A stretch of 64,000 nucleotides of DNA from Bacteroidaceae bacterium (lineage in GTDB: Bacteria > Bacteroidota > Bacteroidia > Bacteroidales > Bacteroidaceae): positions 1 to 64,000 of the forward strand of contig JAFYYH010000013.1 of NCBI GenBank assembly GCA_017557635.1. Direction: 5' to 3'. The stretch's first letter is position 1. Every line of letters begins with the position of its first letter. The notes below the pieces were generated by a model. The model searched no databases. It saw nothing but the letters and a program-made list of their open reading frames with translations, and was not told where the DNA came from. Shown here piece after piece: positions 8,591-16,792 of the stretch. A program made the position numbers and the translations under genes.

Positions 8591-8655
8591 GAGCCACTGG
8601 GGACGGTTCTCTTTGGCACCAAAAAGAGCCAAAGAGAACCGTCCCCAATGGACTC
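8591..8655. repeat. Inverted pair of GGGACGGTT repeats
   Basis: Left copy GAGCCACTGGGGACGGTTCT...TTTGGCACC (8591-8620) and reverse copy 8626-8655, forming a hairpin of nearly 30-bp arms with a 5-6 base loop. Unlike the other loci it is not at a stop codon; it lies between two divergent genes, seven bases before the -7 box of the FAD oxidoreductase gene. Confidence 0.85.
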
Positions 8656-8662
8656 TTTTTGC

Positions 8663-8670
8663 TACTTTTG
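8663..8670 (+). promoter_or_regulatory. -7 box TACTTTTG for the FAD oxidoreductase gene
   Basis: Exact TAnnTTTG nine bases before the ATG at 8680. It shows that the ATG at 8659 is upstream of transcription and cannot be the start. The -33 region falls inside the inverted repeat. Confidence 0.6.
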
Positions 8671-8679
8671 CAGTCGGAT

Positions 8680-10260
8680 ATGATCAAGGAATTACAACTC
8701 AGGGTAGAGCCGCAGTTTGCGTATAACGAGCAGGTGCTCAAGGAGACTGTCTCAAGGCAGTGCGGGCTTGACGTGCGCACCATCACGGCGGTACGGACTC
8801 TCAAGAAGAGCATCGACGCCCGCCAGCGCACCATTTTCGTGAACCTGACCCTGAGGGTATTCATCAACGAGCAGCCGCCAAAGGAAGAGTTCGAGCGCAT
8901 TGACTATAAGCCTGTTGACGGCAAGCCCACAGTCGTAGTGGTAGGCGCCGGTCCCGGCGGACTCTTTGCAGCACTCCACCTGATTGAGCTTGGATTACGG
9001 CCGATAGTACTGGAGCGAGGCAAGAACGTGCACGACCGCAAGGTGGACATAGCCGCCATAAGCCGCACTCACAAGATCGACCCCGAATCCAACTACAGTT
9101 TCGGCGAAGGCGGCGCAGGAGCCTACTCAGACGGCAAGCTCTATACCCGCAGCAAGAAACGCGGCAGCACCGACCGCATCCTGAACATATTCTGCCAGCA
9201 CGGCGCCAGCCCCACGATATTGTCCGATGCCCATCCCCACATAGGTACGGACCGATTACCGCGCGTTATCGAGAACATCCGCAACACCATAATCAACTGC
9301 GGAGGCGAGGTCCTTTTTGAGACCCTCATGACCAGTTTCATACTGCAGGGCAACCGCGTGATTGGCGTCAATGCTACGCATGCCGGCCAGCAGTGCACAT
9401 TCATGGGTCCTGTAATACTGGCAACCGGTCACAGCGCCCGTGACGTATACCGCTATTTTGCCGAGTCAAAATTCAACATTGAAGCGAAGGCTCTTGCCGT
9501 AGGATGCCGTCTGGAACATCCTTCGCAGCTGATCGACAGCATACAGTACCACAACCGCGCCGGCCGAGGCAAATATCTGCCCGCCGCCGAGTACAGCTTT
9601 GTCACTCAGGTGAACGGTCGCGGAGTTTACAGCTTCTGCATGTGCCCCGGCGGATTCGTGGTTCCGGCTGCATCGGGCCCACAGCAAATAGTAGTGAACG
9701 GAATGTCGCCATCAAACCGAGGCTCGCGCTGGAGCAACTCCGGAATGGTGGTCGAAACAAGAATAGAAGATATAGCCCAATCAGACGCAGACCTGAAAGA
9801 CCCGCTCGTAATGATGCGTTTTCAGGAGCAACTGGAGCGTGACTGCTGGCAGGCCGGCAACATGCGTCAGACCGCACCCGCCCAGCGAATGGCAGATTTC
9901 GTAAACGGCCGCCTGAGCTATGATCTGCCCGAGAGTTCATACTCACCCGGACTCATCTCATCACCGCTCCACTTCTGGATGCCCAAGTTCGTAACAGAGC
10001 GCCTCAAGCAGGGATTTCTGCAGTTCGGCAAGAGCTCCCACGGCTTCCTGACCAATGACGCCGTGATGATTGCCGTCGAGACCCGCACATCATCGCCCGT
10101 CCGAATAGTCCGCGACGGCGAAACCCTCCAGCACATCGGCCTTGAAGGCCTCTTCCCCTGCGGCGAGGGCGCCGGATATGCCGGTGGAATCGTATCTTCT
10201 GCCGTCGACGGAGAGCGTTGCGCCGAATCCGCCGCCCAATTCATCGCATCTTTTTGTTAA
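8680..10260 (+). CDS. FAD-dependent oxidoreductase (COG2509-type dehydrogenase)
   Basis: 526 residues from MIKELQLRVEP. An N-terminal domain of about 80 residues precedes the FAD-binding Rossmann motif VVVGAGPGGLFAA and a GRGKYLP/ATGHSARD region; the C-terminal FAD contact is FPCGEGAGYAGGIVSSA. This matches the family of uncharacterised FAD dehydrogenases (COG2509), cytoplasmic, substrate unknown. The mrp gene follows after 13 bases but has its own -7 box overlapping the end of this gene. Confidence 0.88.
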   Translation: MIKELQLRVEPQFAYNEQVLKETVSRQCGLDVRTITAVRTLKKSIDARQRTIFVNLTLRVFINEQPPKEEFERIDYKPVDGKPTVVVVGAGPGGLFAALHLIELGLRPIVLERGKNVHDRKVDIAAISRTHKIDPESNYSFGEGGAGAYSDGKLYTRSKKRGSTDRILNIFCQHGASPTILSDAHPHIGTDRLPRVIENIRNTIINCGGEVLFETLMTSFILQGNRVIGVNATHAGQQCTFMGPVILATGHSARDVYRYFAESKFNIEAKALAVGCRLEHPSQLIDSIQYHNRAGRGKYLPAAEYSFVTQVNGRGVYSFCMCPGGFVVPAASGPQQIVVNGMSPSNRGSRWSNSGMVVETRIEDIAQSDADLKDPLVMMRFQEQLERDCWQAGNMRQTAPAQRMADFVNGRLSYDLPESSYSPGLISSPLHFWMPKFVTERLKQGFLQFGKSSHGFLTNDAVMIAVETRTSSPVRIVRDGETLQHIGLEGLFPCGEGAGYAGGIVSSAVDGERCAESAAQFIASFC

Positions 10261-10265
10261 CTTTG
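10258..10265 (+). promoter_or_regulatory. -7 box TAACTTTG for mrp
   Basis: Exact TAnnTTTG, overlapping the stop codon of the upstream gene and eight bases before the mrp ATG (10274), implying a near-leaderless mRNA. Confidence 0.6.
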
Positions 10266-10273
10266 CAGCCACT

Positions 10274-11374
10274 ATGGCATTATATCCCAATCTGATAAAA
10301 GAAGCCCTGCAGACGGTCCGCTATCCCGGTACCGGCAAGGACATCATCTCCATGGAGATGCTTGAGGACGATATCCGCATCGACGGAAACAGCGTATCGT
10401 TCTCACTGATTTTTGAGAAACCCACTGATCCGTTCATCAAATCGATCGTAAAATCGGCCGAGACCGCTATCAAGCTCAAGGCAGGCAACGATACAACAGT
10501 CATCGTCAATGTCAAGACCCGTCAGGCCCCCCGTCCCGAGGGCCCCGAGCTGTTGCCCGATGTCAAGAACATCATAGCCGTAGCATCCGGCAAGGGAGGC
10601 GTAGGCAAATCAACCGTTGCAGCAAACCTGGCAGTCGCACTGGCAGGCATCGGCTATAAGGTAGGTCTGTTGGATGCCGATATTTTCGGCCCCTCAATGC
10701 CCAAGATGTTCAACACCGAGGGTGCACGCCCGTACGCTGAGAACAAGGACGGCCGCGACCTGATTATCCCGGTTGAGCAGTACGGAATCAAACTCCTCTC
10801 AATAGGTTACTTCGTTGACCCCGAGCAGGCTGTCCTGTGGCGCGGAGCCATGGCCAGCAACGCCCTCAAGCAACTCATTGCCGATGCTGACTGGGGTGAG
10901 CTGGACTACTTCATCATAGACATGCCTCCCGGCACAAGCGATATCCACCTGACTCTGGTACAGACCCTTGGCATAACCGGTGCCGTTGTTGTAAGCACCC
11001 CGCAGGAGGTTGCTTTGGCCGATGCCCGCAAGGGAATCGATATGTTCCGCAACGAGAAGGTGAACGTACCTGTACTTGGATTGGTAGAGAACATGGCCTG
11101 GTTCACACCCGCCGAGCTCCCGCAGAACAAGTACTACCTCTTCGGAAAGGAGGGCTGCAAGCGTCTGGCCGATGAACTCGGAGTACCTCTGCTTGGTCAG
11201 ATCCCCATCGTTCAGAGCATCTGCGAAGGCGGCGACAACGGTACTCCCGTTGCTCTGAACCCCGATACCATAACTGGTCTGGCATTCCGCGACCTGGCGC
11301 AGTCAGTTGCCATCGCGACCGATGCCCGGAATCACCAGCAACCGCCCACCAAGGCAGTCAGCACAAGCAAGTGA
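10274..11374 (+). CDS. mrp: Mrp/NBP35-type iron-sulfur carrier ATPase
   Basis: 366 residues from MALYPNLIKEALQTVRYPGT. N-terminal MIP18/DUF59 domain (about 1-85) and a ParA/MinD-type ATPase with deviant Walker A GKGGVGKST near residue 108, plus switch motif DMPPGTSDIHL. The family carries Fe-S clusters to apoproteins. The paired CPxC cysteines that hold the cluster in many Mrp proteins are not present; the corresponding region reads ENMAWFTPAELPQNKYYLFG. The TGA stop lies inside the palindrome at 11371-11441 shared with convergent cysK. Confidence 0.92.
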   Translation: MALYPNLIKEALQTVRYPGTGKDIISMEMLEDDIRIDGNSVSFSLIFEKPTDPFIKSIVKSAETAIKLKAGNDTTVIVNVKTRQAPRPEGPELLPDVKNIIAVASGKGGVGKSTVAANLAVALAGIGYKVGLLDADIFGPSMPKMFNTEGARPYAENKDGRDLIIPVEQYGIKLLSIGYFVDPEQAVLWRGAMASNALKQLIADADWGELDYFIIDMPPGTSDIHLTLVQTLGITGAVVVSTPQEVALADARKGIDMFRNEKVNVPVLGLVENMAWFTPAELPQNKYYLFGKEGCKRLADELGVPLLGQIPIVQSICEGGDNGTPVALNPDTITGLAFRDLAQSVAIATDARNHQQPPTKAVSTSK

Positions 11375-11441
11375 ACAATTAGGGACGGTTCTATTTTGCA
11401 CGCTTTATGTGTGCAAAATAGAACCGTCCCTAATTGTTCAC
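11371..11441. repeat. Perfect 31-bp inverted repeat of the GGGACGGTT family
   Basis: Arms 11371-11401 (GTGAACAATTAGGGACGGTT...TTTTGCAC) and 11411-11441 are exact reverse complements with a nine-base loop. The TGA stops of both convergent genes, mrp (11372-11374, plus) and cysK (11438-11440, minus), are inside the arms, so the palindrome spans exactly from stop to stop. It could serve as a bidirectional terminator. Confidence 0.92.
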
Positions 11442-12379
11442 TCAGCGCTGAATAATGCTGTTGAGAGATATCGTTCTCCCGTATCGGGCAGAAGTACGAA
11501 TACGTTCTTGCCTGCGAACTCGGGACGTGAAGCAACCACGCTTGCTGCGTATGCTGCAGCACCGCTTGATATGCCCACCAGCAGGCCCTCCTCCTTGGCC
11601 AGAGCGCGTGCGGTCTCAAATGCGTTGTCATTGCTTACGGGCAGAATCTCATCGATAATGCTGCGGTTAAAGTTATCGGGAACAAAACCGGCACCGATAC
11701 CCTGGATCTTGTGGGGACCGCTGGGGTTACCGCTCAGTACGGCCGATGACTCGGGCTCAACTGCAATGATACGTGCATTGGGGAAAGCCTCCTTGATTGC
11801 AATTGCAGAACCGCTCACGGTACCGCCAGTACCTACACCGGCAATGAAAGCGTCAATCTGAATACCTGATTCCTTGGCATCGGCCACAAGTTCCTTACCG
11901 GTGGTCTTTGAATGAATCTCGGGGTTGCTGGGATTGGTGAACTGCTGCAGGATTACTGCACCCGGAGTAGCGTCACGAAGTTCCTCGGCCTTGGCGATGG
12001 CACCCTTCATGCCGTTTGCGCCCGGAGTAAGAACTATCTCTGTGCCATAAGCAGCAGCCAGTTTGCGGCGCTCAATGCTCATGGTCTCGGGCATAGTCAG
12101 GATTACCTTATAACCCTTAACTGCGCCTACAAGTGACAGACCAACGCCTGTATTGCCCGATGTAGGCTCTATGATTGTACCACCTTTCTTAAGTATACCC
12201 TTCTTCTCAGCATCCTCAATCATAGCCAGAGCAATACGGTCCTTAACAGATCCGCCCGGATTGAAAAACTCAACCTTTGCAACAATGTTGGATTTGATAC
12301 CACGATTAGCCGTGAAAGTCTTAAGACTGACTGTCGGAGTCTTACCGATAAGTTCAGTAATGGAGTTGTAAATTGCCAT
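11438..12379 (-). CDS. cysK: Cysteine synthase (O-acetylserine sulfhydrylase)
   Basis: 313 residues, usual length. PLP lysine in VEFFNPGGSVKDRIA, substrate loop EPTSGNTGVGLS, phosphate-binding GVGTGGTVSG, and the C-terminal SSGAAAYAA serine. Makes cysteine from O-acetylserine and sulfide in the cytoplasm. Stands alone behind its own TAATTTTG box at 12417-12424; no cysE adjacent. Convergent with mrp through a shared palindrome. Confidence 0.96.
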   Translation of the reverse strand: MAIYNSITELIGKTPTVSLKTFTANRGIKSNIVAKVEFFNPGGSVKDRIALAMIEDAEKKGILKKGGTIIEPTSGNTGVGLSLVGAVKGYKVILTMPETMSIERRKLAAAYGTEIVLTPGANGMKGAIAKAEELRDATPGAVILQQFTNPSNPEIHSKTTGKELVADAKESGIQIDAFIAGVGTGGTVSGSAIAIKEAFPNARIIAVEPESSAVLSGNPSGPHKIQGIGAGFVPDNFNRSIIDEILPVSNDNAFETARALAKEEGLLVGISSGAAAYAASVVASRPEFAGKNVFVLLPDTGERYLSTALFSAE

Positions 12380-12416
12380 AATATCTAAGTTTTGTGTTTG
12401 TTTTCCGTTTCCGATG

Positions 12417-12424
12417 CAAAATTA
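12417..12424 (-). promoter_or_regulatory. -7 box TAATTTTG for cysK
   Basis: Exact TAnnTTTG on the minus strand, 37 bases before the cysK ATG. The rest of the 338-base gap between cysK and trmB (12380-12717) is taken up by the structured element at 12518-12716. Confidence 0.6.
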
Positions 12425-12517
12425 CCTCTACTGGAAACAGTCAACAAGAAAACCCAAAAATCAAGAAAACTATTCTAATAACTGCAAAATATGCAGTAAT
12501 CTTATTCCAGCGAGCAA

Positions 12518-12716
12518 GCAATAGAGAACTTTTTGGGGTATCGGTATCAGAAACCATAGACGCCCATGTCTCTGTGAATGGGAGGGGCCCGTGCTCAAGA
12601 AGATGCTCTGGGAGATGGGAACTTGTTCACGTCTTTCAGAGCGTCTTATTGAGGATGGGAGGGATAGCGCGAAGCGCGTAGTTTAGGATACTGATACCCC
12701 AAAAAGTCTCTATTGC
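12518..12716 (+). other. Structured non-coding element, copy 1 (candidate RNA)
   Basis: Outer stem: 12518-12550 pairs with 12691-12716 (about 25 bp with a small bulge and a six-base duplication GGTATC). Inside, in order: hairpin AGAC-GCCCAT-GTCT (12558-12571), motif TGGGAGGGGCCCG (12579-12591), long hairpin with CTCAA/TTGAG and AGATGCTCTG/CAGAGCGTCT stems capped by GGAACTTGTTCA (12618-12629), motif TGGGAGGG (12656-12663), then a small GCGC hairpin. The same layout and spacing occur at 52828-52998 with different stem sequences. G-U pairs favour the plus strand. The right end is two bases from the trmB stop codon. Function unknown. Confidence 0.75.
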
Positions 12717-12717
12717 G

Positions 12718-13476
12718 CTATTTCCCAACTTGCAGAGTACTCCTCTTAGTTCGCCCGTAACTTCTATAATCGTCAAGCTCGATCTCGATATCGGGTTCCG
12801 ATAATTCACCATCGGCCGGAAGATTGAAGACGATATACTTGATGCTCTTGCCCCGCTCCAGCCACTGCTGCTCATAGTGCGTCTTGATGGAGAGGATGTG
12901 GTCCGCATCACCGCTGGCGTAGAGGTCATCGGTCCTGAACTCCACCGGCAGACGGTTATGATCAACCATAGCACAAGTATAGGTAAACAGAAAGTTGCTG
13001 TCAGTCTTAAGATGAATCTTACCGCCCGGCTTAAGTATCTTACGATACCGCTCCATAAACCAGGTCGATGTAAGACGCTTGGTAGCCTTCTTCATCTGAG
13101 GATCCGGGAAAGTGATCCAGATCTCGCTCACCTCACCAGGAGCAAAGAACCGGTCAATAAGCTCAATGACGGTACGCAGGAACGCCACATTTGTCATGCC
13201 GGCCTCAAGCGACTGCTTGGCACCGGTCCACATACGCGCACCCTTGATATCGACCCCAATAAAGTTCTTATCAGGAAACAGCCCGGCCAGCCCCACGGTA
13301 TACTCACCGTGACCGCAGCCCAGCTCCAGAACAATAGGCCCGTCATTATGAAAGAAGGAGCTGTTCCAACAGCCCCTCATTTCAAACGGGACATCCTCAC
13401 GGAACGAGCCCTGCGGCTCGAACACGTGCGGATAAGTCCGCATATCGGCAAACTTGGCCAGTTTACCCTTACCCAT
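12718..13476 (-). CDS. trmB: tRNA (guanine-N7)-methyltransferase
   Basis: 252 residues. SAM-binding motif [28 protein letters not shown], and the TrmB signature [20 protein letters not shown]. It forms m7G46 in tRNA. ilvE lies two bases upstream on the same strand, so the pair is probably one transcript. The stop codon is next to the structured element. Confidence 0.95.
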   Translation of the reverse strand: MGKGKLAKFADMRTYPHVFEPQGSFREDVPFEMRGCWNSSFFHNDGPIVLELGCGHGEYTVGLAGLFPDKNFIGVDIKGARMWTGAKQSLEAGMTNVAFLRTVIELIDRFFAPGEVSEIWITFPDPQMKKATKRLTSTWFMERYRKILKPGGKIHLKTDSNFLFTYTCAMVDHNRLPVEFRTDDLYASGDADHILSIKTHYEQQWLERGKSIKYIVFNLPADGELSEPDIEIELDDYRSYGRTKRSTLQVGK

Positions 13477-13477
13477 A

Positions 13478-14497
13478 TCAGATATCCAGAACGGTTACCC
13501 AGCCGTGAGTATCGGGAGCGTCACCATACTGGATGGCACGCAGCTGATGGTACAGACCTGTCAGAACAGGACCCGGCTTACCGTCACCAATGACATAAGA
13601 CTTGCCAAGCTCAATATCATCGATACGTGAGATAGGTGAAATAACGGCAGCAGTACCGCAAGCACCGGCCTCGCTCATCTCATTGAGTTCCTCCAGAGGT
13701 ACGGGACGGCACTCAACAGTCATGCCGTTGTCCTTAGCCAGCTGCTGAAGGCTCTTATTGGTGATAGAGGGCAGGATTGACTCCGACTTGGGAGTGATGT
13801 AGCTGTTACCCTTAATGCCGATGAAGTTGGCGGCACCGCACTCATCGATATACTTCTTCTCCTTGGCATCCAGATAGAACTCACTTCCGTAACCCTTCTC
13901 ATGAGCGATGTTGTGAGCGTAGAGGCTGGCAGCATAGTTACCGCCTACCTTGTACTTACCCATACCCAGAGGAGCTGAACGGTCGTAAGAACGAACCAGT
14001 GCATAAGCGTTAGCTGCAAAACCGCCCTTGAAGTACGGACCTACAGGCATAACGAAAATAAGGAACATATACTCTTTGGCTGGCTTAACACCAATCTCTG
14101 CACCTGTGCCGATAAGCAGCGGGCGGATGTAAAGTGAAGCACCGCTCTCATAAGGAGGAATGAACTCCTTGTTGAGCTCGATGACGCGCTTTACCATCTT
14201 GCAGAAGGTCTCAGTAGGAAGCTCCGGCATCATGGTAGCACGGCATGTGCTCTGCATGCGCTCGGCATTGGCCTCCATACGGAACACTCGTACCTTGCCG
14301 TCCTTGCCGCGGAAGGCCTTCAGACCCTCAAAAGCCTCCTGACCGTAGTGCAGGCAGGTGGCGGCAATATGCATGGGTACATACTCGGAGTCAGATTCCT
14401 CGATCTCACCCCATTTTCCGTCTTTAAACCAAATTCTGAGATTCCAATTGGTCTTCATGTAACCAAATGACAGATTGGCCCAGTCAAGTTCTTTCAT
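13478..14497 (-). CDS. ilvE: Branched-chain amino acid aminotransferase
   Basis: 339 residues, fold-type IV PLP enzyme of the BCAT II type. The PLP lysine lies in [14 protein letters not shown] and the cofactor tail region in [24 protein letters not shown] is the conserved C-terminal segment. Interconverts branched-chain amino acids and keto acids. Other ilv/leu genes are not nearby. A -7-like TAATTTCG lies at 14521-14528. Confidence 0.96.
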   Translation of the reverse strand: MKELDWANLSFGYMKTNWNLRIWFKDGKWGEIEESDSEYVPMHIAATCLHYGQEAFEGLKAFRGKDGKVRVFRMEANAERMQSTCRATMMPELPTETFCKMVKRVIELNKEFIPPYESGASLYIRPLLIGTGAEIGVKPAKEYMFLIFVMPVGPYFKGGFAANAYALVRSYDRSAPLGMGKYKVGGNYAASLYAHNIAHEKGYGSEFYLDAKEKKYIDECGAANFIGIKGNSYITPKSESILPSITNKSLQQLAKDNGMTVECRPVPLEELNEMSEAGACGTAAVISPISRIDDIELGKSYVIGDGKPGPVLTGLYHQLRAIQYGDAPDTHGWVTVLDI

Positions 14498-14520
14498 AAC
14501 AGTATAAATTTAATCATCCG

Positions 14521-14528
14521 CGAAATTA
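14521..14528 (-). promoter_or_regulatory. -7-like box TAATTTCG for ilvE-trmB
   Basis: Variant of TAnnTTTG on the minus strand, 23 bases before the ilvE ATG. Confidence 0.4.
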
Positions 14529-14571
14529 CAAAAAATGCTATCAGATTGTCCTGCAGTACCTGTAAATAAAC

Positions 14572-14579
14572 TAAATTTG
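14572..14579 (+). promoter_or_regulatory. -7 box TAAATTTG
   Basis: Exact TAnnTTTG eight bases before the ATG at 14588; the resulting mRNA would have almost no leader, or start at the in-frame ATG at 14597. Confidence 0.5.
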
Positions 14580-14587
14580 TAACGTTT

Positions 14588-15748
14588 ATGGAAAATATGG
14601 AGACACAAAGCAAGCAAAACAGGCCCGATAACGCCAGAATGGACCGCAAAATAAGGACTATCAGATTCATACTTCTCTCCATAATCCTCTACTTTTTGAC
14701 CGATGCCATCGGCCGATGGTTCGTTCCCGCCCAGGATTCCGTGCCCGGACTCTACACAATGATGATATGGATTCTCTGTTTCATCACCGGAGCCCTGCAG
14801 TTCTTTTTCTGGCGCAGGATCAGCCTCAAATGGCTCCGATGGGCCACCGCCATAGCCTACGTAATCCTGTTCGCCATGCTGCTCAAATGGCGCGACTTCT
14901 ACTATTACGGCGGCTCCACGCTTATCGGTTATAAATTTTCAGTCACAATAATGCCCTTGTGGGGTTTCCTGATAGAGGCCACCTTCACATCATTCCTGCG
15001 CTGGTACGGTAACCTTATTAAACGCATCTTCAAGCTGGAATCCATCCAAAGCCCGGTATTCCTCTTCTTCATGCTGGTACCCATAGCACTTGTAGTGATG
15101 CTCTTCATAGGCGGCTACAAACTCTCCGGAACCCTATCGGACAAAGGGGCCGATATCCAGCAGTACATTGATGAGGGCGAGATCAATCACAACACCGATC
15201 ACCGCGAGCCCGTACGCCAGTACGACCGCCTGTTCAACGACCTGAACGACACCCAGCTGGAGGCAGCACGCAAGAACGGATTAAAGAAGCCCATCTCCCT
15301 TGATGAAGCTGAGACCAACCGCCAGCTCCAGAAAATAGAGACCAACCGCTACTACGTGGTGCAGAAGCTCACCCACTCCGTTCCCTACCTGGTTCCCAAG
15401 GCAGCCAAACTGCTCGAGGACATGGGAAAGGCCTTCCAGGACTCGCTCTTTAACCGCGGATACAACCGTAACCACCGATTCACCGTAACCAGCGTGCTCC
15501 GCACCGAGGAGACCGTCCGCCAACTGCGCAAGACCAACGTCAACTCCAGCGAGAACTCATGCCACTGCTACGGCACCACATTTGACATATCCTACTTCAC
15601 CTACAGTCCACCCCAGGTAGGCAAGGAGGCATCCATCGACAAGATGCGTCAGATACTCTACCAGGTGGCCTATGATATGAAACAGCAGGGCCGCTGCTAC
15701 GTAAAATACGAGAAACAGCAGACCTGCCTTCACATTACTGTCCGTTGA
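14588..15748 (+). CDS. Membrane protein with C-terminal DUF5715 (M15-peptidase-like) domain
   Basis: 386 residues. The N-terminal half has about five hydrophobic segments between residues 20 and 190 (ILLSIILYFLTDAIGRWF, LYTMMIWILCFITGALQFFF and others). The C-terminal half, from about 250, contains HRFTVTSVLRTEETVRQLRK and CHCYGTTFDISYF, with histidine and aspartate placed as in DUF5715, a Bacteroidetes domain related to D-Ala-D-Ala carboxypeptidase folds. A role in peptidoglycan is a reasonable inference but no activity is established. Fusing this domain to a polytopic membrane part is uncommon. Confidence 0.65.
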   Translation: MENMETQSKQNRPDNARMDRKIRTIRFILLSIILYFLTDAIGRWFVPAQDSVPGLYTMMIWILCFITGALQFFFWRRISLKWLRWATAIAYVILFAMLLKWRDFYYYGGSTLIGYKFSVTIMPLWGFLIEATFTSFLRWYGNLIKRIFKLESIQSPVFLFFMLVPIALVVMLFIGGYKLSGTLSDKGADIQQYIDEGEINHNTDHREPVRQYDRLFNDLNDTQLEAARKNGLKKPISLDEAETNRQLQKIETNRYYVVQKLTHSVPYLVPKAAKLLEDMGKAFQDSLFNRGYNRNHRFTVTSVLRTEETVRQLRKTNVNSSENSCHCYGTTFDISYFTYSPPQVGKEASIDKMRQILYQVAYDMKQQGRCYVKYEKQQTCLHITVR

Positions 15749-15754
15749 TTACGG

Positions 15755-16678
15755 TCAGAAACTCCTCTCTACGGTACCCGCCCAGGCATCATTGACCGAT
15801 ACTGACACCCCTGCGGTCTGAGTCTGTTTCCTGAACATCTCACCGCTGCATCGGGTTATCTTGTTCTTGGCCACAGGCACGTTCTCTATAGTCATCTTCT
15901 TGTACTCCTGATCCAGGCTGTCAATGGCAGTGACAGTAATGTTCATGGTGCTGTGTCCCTCACGCACGAACATATACATATCATACGTCCTGACATCGGA
16001 CTGTACATCGACCGTCTCTGTAATCTTGGTGCTGTTAAGTCCCAGTCCCGTGTAAACGTTGAGTGACTGGCTGGTTCCCACAACCTCAATCTGGAACTTC
16101 CTGATGCTCTCCGGAATATTCTGATCCGTCAGATTGAATTCAAGTTTTGCAACCACACGCTCCAGATTCACCTCAACGGGCTCCATATTCTCATGGACCG
16201 ATATCTCCTGGCAGTACAGGAACGTATCGGTTGCCTTACGGGTCTTCTTGTTGTTGAAGGTTGTCTTGGAGGGTGTTGTCATTGTGGGATTGCCGTCACC
16301 GTTATGTGCCAGCACCACCAGCGTGTATGTCCCCTCCTCGAGCAACAGGTCCATTGACCCGAAGTTATCGGCCTCCAGAGTCTGGTCTTTCTGGATCTTG
16401 TCGGGTTTTTCACCCTCTCCGCTGTAGATGCAGTAGGTAATCCTGGAACAGACCTCGTTCAAGGCCGATGCCTTGGTCAGACTGCCGAACGGTACCTGCT
16501 CGATTGACGCCACACGCACCTTGACGGGTATGCCCGTTCCTTCATCGACAGGAATCACATGAATACGGTCAGAGCAGGAGCATAGAAACACTCCGAATGT
16601 GATAAGGATTAATGAAAAGAATTGATTAACACGTGTCTTCTTTGGGGCTGAAGACTGCCTCATGGTCTTTTGTTTCAT
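15755..16678 (-). CDS. FimB/Mfa2-family fimbrial lipoprotein
   Basis: 307 residues. Basic N-terminus, hydrophobic stretch and lipobox GVFLCSC give a predicted lipoprotein. The body has the two-domain FimB/Mfa2 pattern: DLLLEEGTYTLVVLAHNGD in the first domain and ERVVAKLEFNLTDQ at the domain switch. In Porphyromonas these proteins anchor and limit major fimbriae. No fimbrillin (FimA/Mfa1) gene lies beside it, so it may act alone or with a distant partner. Downstream it converges with the DUF5715 gene, six bases apart. Confidence 0.82.
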   Translation of the reverse strand: MKQKTMRQSSAPKKTRVNQFFSLILITFGVFLCSCSDRIHVIPVDEGTGIPVKVRVASIEQVPFGSLTKASALNEVCSRITYCIYSGEGEKPDKIQKDQTLEADNFGSMDLLLEEGTYTLVVLAHNGDGNPTMTTPSKTTFNNKKTRKATDTFLYCQEISVHENMEPVEVNLERVVAKLEFNLTDQNIPESIRKFQIEVVGTSQSLNVYTGLGLNSTKITETVDVQSDVRTYDMYMFVREGHSTMNITVTAIDSLDQEYKKMTIENVPVAKNKITRCSGEMFRKQTQTAGVSVSVNDAWAGTVERSF

Positions 16679-16750
16679 AGCGTAAAAGATTTTTAAATGG
16701 TTATTAGGTCACCGCAATATTAGGGATTTTCTGTGATAGGGACAAAAAAA

Positions 16751-16775
16751 AGAGGCCCGAAGGCCTCTCTTTTTA
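16751..16775 (-). terminator. Rho-independent terminator with UUCG loop
   Basis: On the minus strand AGAGGCC-TTCG-GGCCTCT followed by eight T residues, 18 bases after the GH43 stop codon. A seven-pair GC-rich stem with a UUCG tetraloop is a textbook intrinsic terminator. The plus-strand reading also has a T-run, so it may stop both directions. Confidence 0.88.
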
Positions 16776-16792
16776 TCTGAAAGTCTGTCAGA

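Noticed and set aside
12518-12716. Retron or group II intron as an explanation of the structured element
   Set aside because: No reverse transcriptase gene is adjacent at either copy, and no domain V-like GAGC/GAAA hairpin is present.
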